In this document: in pieces, positions 7,635 to 12,026 of the stretch
How the letters are laid out: each line of letters opens with the position of its first letter
Position numbering within the stretch: position 1 is the first letter of the stretch
Assembly (NCBI GenBank): GCA_002718515.1
Contig: PBEX01000010.1
Coordinates: 1-12,026, forward strand
Source of the DNA: Phycisphaerae bacterium
GTDB lineage: Bacteria > Planctomycetota > Phycisphaerae > Phycisphaerales > SM1A02
Reading direction: 5' to 3'
Length of the DNA stretch: 12,026 bases
The notes under the pieces: generated by a model
Told to the model about the DNA's origin: nothing
Seen by the model: only the letters and a program-made list of their open reading frames with translations
Databases searched by the model: none
Position numbers and translations under genes: made by a program

Positions 7635-8410
7635 TGATTGACACCCACTGTCATTTGACGAGTAAACAACTCTGTGAGGATGTCGAGCAGGTCATCGAGC
7701 GAGCAAAAGAGCATGGTGTTTCTCAGATGATTACCGTGGCATTGAACGGGGCAGATGCCATCCATGCTCGCGAATGTGCGAGTCATTTTGAAGAAGTGTA
7801 TTTCTCAGCAGGCATCCATCCGCTCTACGCCGATGGTGAGTGGGATTGGAATTCCCTTGGGACGGTTATTCGAGACGAAAAATGTGTTGCATTTGGTGAA
7901 CTCGGGCTCGACAAACACTATGAAGAGTCAGATTTTGACCTCCAATTGGGCTTGCTTGAACAACAATTGGACTTTGTGACAGCTCAAAAAGGGGATTTTC
8001 GACCAATCATCGTCCATTCCCGGAAGGCGGTCGGGGACCTGTTGCCCATCTTTAAGAGTTCAGGCATTGACGGGGATCGCTTTGTGTTTCACTGTTTTAC
8101 AGAAAGCATGGATGATGCCAAGCAAGTGCTCGATTTTGGGGCGATGATAAGTTTTACTGGCGTCGTGACCTATAAAAATGCATCAGAAGTCCTTGATGTA
8201 GCGCAGTTTATGCCTATTGACAGGATGATGGTCGAAACGGATGCACCCTATTTGACGCCAGAGCCAAACCGCAAGATTTGGCCAAATGAGCCGAGATTTG
8301 TGGTGGATACGGCCGCTCGTATAGCCCAATCGAAGGGGCTCAGTGAGGCTACTTTTGAGCAGGCCATGGATGAAAACGCACGCCGATTTTTTGGGTTGCC
8401 AAAACCCTAA
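7634..8410 (+). CDS. tatD: TatD-family metal-dependent hydrolase (putative DNase)
   Basis: TatD proteins are TIM-barrel metal-dependent hydrolases; several have DNase activity and roles in DNA repair or quality control, and they are cytoplasmic. This one is 258 residues, the usual length. Metal ligands are visible in order: His5 and His7 (DTHCHL), Glu89 (FGELGLD), His128 (IVHSRKA), His153 (FHCFTES) and Asp203 (ETDAPYLTPEP). GIHPL at 60-64 is also typical. Near the end, NRKIWPNEPRFV replaces the more usual RGKRNEP stretch, a small variation. The start ATG shares TGATG with the upstream DUF1573 stop, with AAGG eight bases upstream. The exact subfamily (TatD, YcfH/YjjV or another) cannot be decided from sequence alone. 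Confidence 0.92.
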   Translation: MIDTHCHLTSKQLCEDVEQVIERAKEHGVSQMITVALNGADAIHARECASHFEEVYFSAGIHPLYADGEWDWNSLGTVIRDEKCVAFGELGLDKHYEESDFDLQLGLLEQQLDFVTAQKGDFRPIIVHSRKAVGDLLPIFKSSGIDGDRFVFHCFTESMDDAKQVLDFGAMISFTGVVTYKNASEVLDVAQFMPIDRMMVETDAPYLTPEPNRKIWPNEPRFVVDTAARIAQSKGLSEATFEQAMDENARRFFGLPKP

Positions 8411-8437
8411 ATTCAAGAACTTTTTAACTTTTCTTAT

Positions 8438-8452
8438 TGAGAATGAATATCA
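8438..8452. promoter_or_regulatory. Fur-box-like operator
   Basis: TGAGAATGAATATCA matches the 7-1-7 Fur core (TGATAAT, any base, ATTATCA) at 12 of 14 defined positions. It lies 100 bases before the actA start. A site like this would suit an operon encoding a haem- and iron-sulfur-rich complex. A-T-rich sequence gives such matches by chance fairly often, and no Fur gene is in the window. Confidence 0.3.
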
Positions 8453-8455
8453 CTT

Positions 8456-8466
8456 GTCACCGTGAC
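8456..8466. repeat. 11-base palindrome, possible operator
   Basis: GTCAC-C-GTGAC is a perfect inverted repeat of 5-base arms around one central base, four bases after the Fur-like site and just before the AGAGGAG sequence. It could be a regulator's site or the base of a small RNA hairpin, though a one-base loop would not fold. No known operator is recognised. Confidence 0.3.
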
Positions 8467-8468
8467 TC

Positions 8469-8485
8469 AGAGGAGTATCATGTGA
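8469..8485 (+). other. Shine-Dalgarno plus start-stop (ATG-TGA) in the actA leader
   Basis: AGAGGAG at 8469-8475 is the best Shine-Dalgarno match I noticed in the window. Four bases later comes ATG (8480-8482), followed at once by TGA (8483-8485). As written it encodes only a start and a stop. The actual actA start 70 bases on has no comparable ribosome-binding sequence. It may be a minimal regulatory ORF that parks a ribosome over the leader hairpin, or chance. Confidence 0.35.
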
Positions 8486-8500
8486 AGTTTTCACCATGAT
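8477..8500 (+). promoter_or_regulatory. Leader hairpin 1 (possible antiterminator)
   Basis: ATCATGTGAA (8477-8486) pairs with TTCAC/ATGAT (8490-8500), giving ten base pairs with one bulged C at 8495 and a three-base loop GTT. The right arm contains most of the left arm of hairpin 2, so the two cannot form together. The left arm includes the ATG-TGA start-stop, so a ribosome there would block this hairpin. Confidence 0.4.
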
Positions 8501-8516
8501 TTATGTCATGGTTTTT
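8493..8516 (+). terminator. Leader hairpin 2 with T run (possible terminator or attenuator)
   Basis: ACCATGA (8493-8499) pairs with TCATGGT (8506-8512) around a six-base loop and is followed by TTTTT (8512-8516). The stem is short with only three G-C pairs, so it would be a weak intrinsic terminator. It could simply end the DUF1573-tatD transcript about 100 bases after tatD, or act on a transcript that runs into actA. Confidence 0.4.
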
Positions 8517-8551
8517 GATATTGGATAGGCGAGAATCAGCACGTAACCAAC

Positions 8552-9217
8552 ATGTCTCAAGAGAGATTTACATTCCCACAATGGACAAATTTGGCACTGC
8601 CAGCAATGGCAATTGTCGGAGCAACTGCGCCTTTGTATGTTGCGATCGTTGTGGCATATGGTTTTAGTCCTGATACGCTAGATGTTGGGTATATGCCAGA
8701 TCAGCCAATCCCTTTTAGTCATAAGGTGCATGCAGGTGAACTTGGGATTGATTGCCGTTATTGTCATAATACGGTTGAATATACTGCTCATGCAGCAGTG
8801 CCACCATCTGAGACTTGCATGAATTGTCATGCACAAATTCATCCGCAAAGTCAAAAATTGGAGCCACTATTTGAAAGTTATGAAACCGGTATGCCAATTG
8901 AATGGGTTCGCGTTCACGATCTTCCGCAATATGCTTACTTTGACCACAGTGCTCACGTTAATAGAGGTGTGAGTTGTGTTGAATGTCATGGCAGAGTCGA
9001 TACTATGGAAGTTGTGTATCAGCATGAAACATTGAGTATGGGCTGGTGCCTAAGTTGCCACCGTAACCCAGAGCCCCATGTTCGAAATCCCAGTTTGGTA
9101 ACTCAGCTTGACTGGGGTCTTGATTTAACGAAAGAAGAACGTGTTAAAGAAGGCGAATACTGGATTAATGCGAATCACTTAAACCCAAATCAGGATTGTT
9201 CTACATGTCATCGATAA
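8552..9217 (+). CDS. actA: Pentaheme cytochrome c, alternative complex III subunit A (ActA-like)
   Basis: This is a 221-residue membrane-anchored multihaem cytochrome, the electron-carrying subunit of alternative complex III, which oxidises quinol and passes electrons to cytochrome c or a terminal oxidase. One helix (residues about 13-37) with a short N-terminus anchors it; the rest should be periplasmic. Exactly five haem-binding motifs are present: CRYCH at 68, CMNCH at 89, CVECH at 142, CLSCH at 166 and CSTCH at 216. Further histidines (FSHKVH, FDHSAHV) are placed to act as distal ligands. Five haems plus one helix fits ActA. The identification rests strongly on the ActB-like gene overlapping its last 13 bases. 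No upstream ATG is in frame before a stop at 8516, and the ATG at 8552 has no clear Shine-Dalgarno sequence. A NrfH- or quinol:nitrate-type cytochrome is less likely. Confidence 0.9.
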   Translation: MSQERFTFPQWTNLALPAMAIVGATAPLYVAIVVAYGFSPDTLDVGYMPDQPIPFSHKVHAGELGIDCRYCHNTVEYTAHAAVPPSETCMNCHAQIHPQSQKLEPLFESYETGMPIEWVRVHDLPQYAYFDHSAHVNRGVSCVECHGRVDTMEVVYQHETLSMGWCLSCHRNPEPHVRNPSLVTQLDWGLDLTKEERVKEGEYWINANHLNPNQDCSTCHR

Positions 9218-12026
9218 GTAATGAACAATTAAGTGGTAAGTATTGGTGGCGTAGCATCGATGACGTAGTCGACGCAAATTCATTATCTAGCAGTGTTAAC
9301 GATGAGTTCCCAGAAGGCGCTCAGGATTTATTTGCAACTGGAAGTGACCGCAGGCATTTTCTTAAAATCATGGGTGCATCTATGGCGCTTGCAGGCCTGG
9401 GTCTTGCAGGGTGTAGAAGATGGCCGCAAGAACATATTGTCCCATATGCAAGTAGACCTGAGGGAACAATGCCTGGAGCACCTGAGTATTTTGCCAGTTG
9501 TTTTGATTTTGGCGGCATTTCTCAAGGTGTCCTTGTTACTAGTAATGATGGGCGTCCAACTAAAATTGAAGGCAATCGACAACATCCTGATTCAAAAGGC
9601 AAAACAGATTCATTTTCTCAGGCTACAATTTTAGATTTATATGATCCGGATCGTTCTAGGGGTGTTAAATACAAAGGTGAAATTAGTTCTTTAGCATCTT
9701 TTGCTGAATGGGCTGAGGTTTATCTTCCTGAACGCGGAAAAGGCTTGGCATTTCTGGTTGAGCCTTCAAGTTCCCCAACTATTCAGCGAATGAAACGCTC
9801 GCTCAAGAAAAGATATCCTGAGTTGCTATGGGTTGAGTATGCTCCACTAGATAACATAAATCAGCGGCAAGGTCTTGCGCATGCATTTGGAGGTAACTGG
9901 ATACCGGTTCACGATTTCAGTCAAGCTGAAGTAATTGTCTCCTTGGACTCAAACTTCCTTGGCGCAAGTCCAACTCAAGTACCAGACTCAATGGGTTGGT
10001 GTATTGGTCGAAAGCCTGAAAAGGCTTCAATGAATCGTTTGCTTATTGCTGAATCTAGATTGTCGCCTACTGGGGCAAGGGCAGATGAGCGAGTTGCAAT
10101 AAAGCCATCAAGAATGGTCCGACTGGCTGAAGAAATTGCTTTTAAGATTGCAGGCATTACCAGTAATATGCAAGGTGATTTAAGAGCTGAAGAGAGTCAT
10201 TGGATTGATCTTGTTTTAGAGTCTGTTCAAAATGCTGCTGAAAAGAAAACATTGGTTGTAGCCGGCGCAAGTCAACCACCAATAGTTCATTACCTAGTTG
10301 CGAGGATTAATGAGGCAACAGGTGCTTCTGGGCAATCTGTCTTGTATCGATTAGTTGACAATGACTCTGATGCTAATATTCAAGAATTGTCTAAAGCAAT
10401 TGATTCTGGTTCAATTCAAGGCTTAGTGATTGTTGGAGGCAATCCAGTTTTTAGTGCTCCAAAAGAAACTGATTTCGCTGAAAAAATTAAGTCACTGCCT
10501 ATGTCAGCTCATCTTTCCTATTACGAAAATGAAACTTCAAATCTGTGCAAGTGGCATGTCAATCAATCTCATTGGCTTGAGGCATGGAGTGATGGTAGAT
10601 CATTAAATGGCACGCTCTGTATAGGTCAGCCACTTATAGAGCCACTTTTTGATGGTGTTTCAGATATAGAGTTCCTGGCAATTCTGGCGGGTGAGTCTGC
10701 TGTTAATGGCCAAGCACTTGTTCAATCAACATTTAATGTAAAAGAAGGCGAATTGAATCAGGGCTGGCGTCAAGCGGTTCATGATGGTGTTGCTAAAAAT
10801 GAAAGTTACTTAGAAAATCCACCGGTTAATAGGAATGACTTTGTTTCAAAATCTTCAAATGCTATTGAATCCGTATTTGAAGTTTGTTTTGTGCCTTCAG
10901 CTAGCGTGTGGGATGGTCGTTTTGCAAATAATGGCTGGATGCAAGAATTGCCTGATGCAATTACTAAATTGACTTGGGATAACGCTGTTCAGCTTTCTCC
11001 AAAAACTGCTTCAGAGTTAGGTGTAAAGCAAGGTGATGTAATGGAGATAACCGTAGGTGATGACTCCATTGAAATTGCATGTATACCTGTTCCAGGCACA
11101 GCAGATGGTGCGCTTGTTCTTCCAATTGGATATGGCAGGGAGTTTGGAGGTAGAGTTTGCTCTGGTGCTGGAGTCAATGTATACCCTCTCAGATCTAGTA
11201 ATACTTTTTGGTCGGGATCTGCAACTTGTCGTAAGACCGGACAAACATACCCTCTAGCTACGACTCAGATGCACTTTGATGTTAACTCCACTCCTGGCAA
11301 GGGCACTCAAGAACGTTTGCCAATGTTATATCGTGAAGGAACTATTAATCAGTTTGAAAAAGACCCAGCTTTTGCTCGGCATGCTGGCCATGCACTTCAC
11401 TCGCTTTCAATATATGAGGAGCGTCAGTTTGACGGAGCTCAATATAAGTGGGGGATGTCTTTAGATCTTTCGACATGCACAGGATGCAACGCATGTGTTG
11501 TTGCGTGTCAAGCTGAAAATAACATTCCGATTGTTGGGAAAGACCAAGTGCTAATGGGTCGTGAAATGCATTGGATTAGGATTGATAGATACTTTGCATT
11601 CAAAGATGATGGGCACGGTCACTACGATGCGAATAAACTCGACAGTGTTGCATTCCAACCAGTTTCTTGTACGCATTGTGAGAATGCGCCTTGCGAAGAA
11701 GTTTGCCCTGTTGCGGCGACTGTACATGATACTGATGGTTTAAATGTTATGGTTTATAACCGCTGTATTGGAACAAGGTATTGCTCTAACAACTGTCCAT
11801 TTAAAGTAAGAAGATTTAATTACTTTGATTACTTTAGGCGAGATCCGCTAAGATCCACAGGACTACTTCAAGTCCAGCCTGATTATTATGTAAAAACACA
11901 GTCAGGTGGGAAAACCCTCAGGGCAATGCAGTTCAATCCAGATGTAACAGTTCGCATGCGGGGCGTTATGGAAAAATGCGATTTTTGTTCTTCTCGAATT
12001 CAAAGAGCCAAAATTGCCACAAAGAA
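9205..12026 (+). CDS. actB: ActB-like molybdopterin-oxidoreductase/iron-sulfur subunit of alternative complex III (3' end cut off by window)
   Basis: The frame is open from ATG 9205 to the window end: 940 codons and no stop. AGGA lies nine bases upstream, and the gene overlaps actA by 13 bases. The start matches the extended Tat leader of this family (KYWWRSIDD, EFPEGA), then the twin-arginine motif SDRRHFLK (residues 47-54) and a lipobox-like LAGC ending at Cys70. Residues about 75-735 are the molybdopterin-oxidoreductase-like part, which in ActB is thought to hold no cofactor. Residues about 745 onward are ferredoxin-like: cysteines 758/761/764/768, 822/825/829/834, then 854/860/864 with Thr857 (CIGTRYC) where a fourth cysteine would be, and 925/928 (MEKCDFC). 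The Thr fits a three-iron cluster, as in ActB. Membrane subunits should follow to the right. Codon use looks more T-rich than upstream. Confidence 0.93.
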   Translation, partial: MSSISNEQLSGKYWWRSIDDVVDANSLSSSVNDEFPEGAQDLFATGSDRRHFLKIMGASMALAGLGLAGCRRWPQEHIVPYASRPEGTMPGAPEYFASCFDFGGISQGVLVTSNDGRPTKIEGNRQHPDSKGKTDSFSQATILDLYDPDRSRGVKYKGEISSLASFAEWAEVYLPERGKGLAFLVEPSSSPTIQRMKRSLKKRYPELLWVEYAPLDNINQRQGLAHAFGGNWIPVHDFSQAEVIVSLDSNFLGASPTQVPDSMGWCIGRKPEKASMNRLLIAESRLSPTGARADERVAIKPSRMVRLAEEIAFKIAGITSNMQGDLRAEESHWIDLVLESVQNAAEKKTLVVAGASQPPIVHYLVARINEATGASGQSVLYRLVDNDSDANIQELSKAIDSGSIQGLVIVGGNPVFSAPKETDFAEKIKSLPMSAHLSYYENETSNLCKWHVNQSHWLEAWSDGRSLNGTLCIGQPLIEPLFDGVSDIEFLAILAGESAVNGQALVQSTFNVKEGELNQGWRQAVHDGVAKNESYLENPPVNRNDFVSKSSNAIESVFEVCFVPSASVWDGRFANNGWMQELPDAITKLTWDNAVQLSPKTASELGVKQGDVMEITVGDDSIEIACIPVPGTADGALVLPIGYGREFGGRVCSGAGVNVYPLRSSNTFWSGSATCRKTGQTYPLATTQMHFDVNSTPGKGTQERLPMLYREGTINQFEKDPAFARHAGHALHSLSIYEERQFDGAQYKWGMSLDLSTCTGCNACVVACQAENNIPIVGKDQVLMGREMHWIRIDRYFAFKDDGHGHYDANKLDSVAFQPVSCTHCENAPCEEVCPVAATVHDTDGLNVMVYNRCIGTRYCSNNCPFKVRRFNYFDYFRRDPLRSTGLLQVQPDYYVKTQSGGKTLRAMQFNPDVTVRMRGVMEKCDFCSSRIQRAKIATK

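Noticed and set aside
8496..8528. Ten-codon ORF (MIYVMVFDIG) in the actA leader
   Set aside because: No Shine-Dalgarno sequence, and the hydrophobic peptide could be chance. The start-stop upstream has much better signal, so this was not listed as a gene.
9293..9634. A 113-residue open frame inside actB, and minus-strand frames at 9321-9585
   Set aside because: They lie in other frames of a clearly coding ActB sequence with recognisable Tat and molybdopterin-oxidoreductase features, and their products resemble nothing.
9205..12026. A frameshifted or broken gene after actA, because no long closed frame follows it
   Set aside because: Reading codon by codon shows one unbroken frame to the window edge; it lacks a stop only because the window ends.
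1..12026. CRISPR arrays, transfer or ribosomal RNA genes, insertion sequences, attachment sites
   Set aside because: No spaced direct repeats, cloverleaf-like sequence in the gaps, transposase-like frames or terminal inverted repeats were seen; gaps are too short for most of these.

Overview
The window looks like a piece of chromosome from a Gram-negative bacterium of moderate GC content (roughly 45-50% over the first 8.4 kb, by eye). It encodes LpxK and HldE, so the cell makes lipid A and heptose-containing LPS. It also carries a fused AroD-AroE protein, a DUF1573 protein and the first two subunits of an alternative complex III. That combination suggests Planctomycetota, perhaps a marine Phycisphaerae-type lineage. 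The taxonomy is inferred from gene content only; no marker gene was compared.

Layout. Positions 2-4221 (+) hold a tightly packed run: lpxK (5' end outside the window), hldE, an M24B Xaa-Pro aminopeptidase and a small unrecognised protein with a faint HugZ/DUF2470-like look. They are joined by an ATGA overlap, a GTGA overlap and a 4-base gap. Positions 4214-6804 (-) hold aroC followed by a bifunctional aroDE gene, also joined by ATGA. The end of aroDE overlaps the end of the small + strand gene by 8 bases, tail to tail. Positions 6885-8410 (+) hold a membrane-anchored DUF1573 protein and a TatD-family hydrolase, joined by TGATG. Positions 8411-8551 form the only substantial non-coding stretch. 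From 8552 (+) the alternative complex III operon begins: a pentaheme cytochrome c (ActA-like), then, overlapping it by 13 bases, a large ActB-like iron-sulfur protein that stays open to the end of the window (940 codons seen, no stop).

How the genes work together. LpxK and HldE supply lipid A and the inner-core heptose precursor. AroC and AroDE cover three of the seven shikimate-pathway steps (3, 4 and 7). The ActA/ActB pair begins a quinol-oxidising respiratory complex whose remaining subunits should lie to the right of the window.

The least ordinary part is the 141-base leader before actA. It holds a Fur-box-like site, a small palindrome, a good Shine-Dalgarno sequence before an ATG that is followed at once by TGA, and two mutually exclusive hairpins, the second followed by a T run. 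This resembles an attenuator, but it is inference from sequence. Apart from it, most of the window is recognisable housekeeping and respiratory content; I did not find a convincing new multi-gene system.
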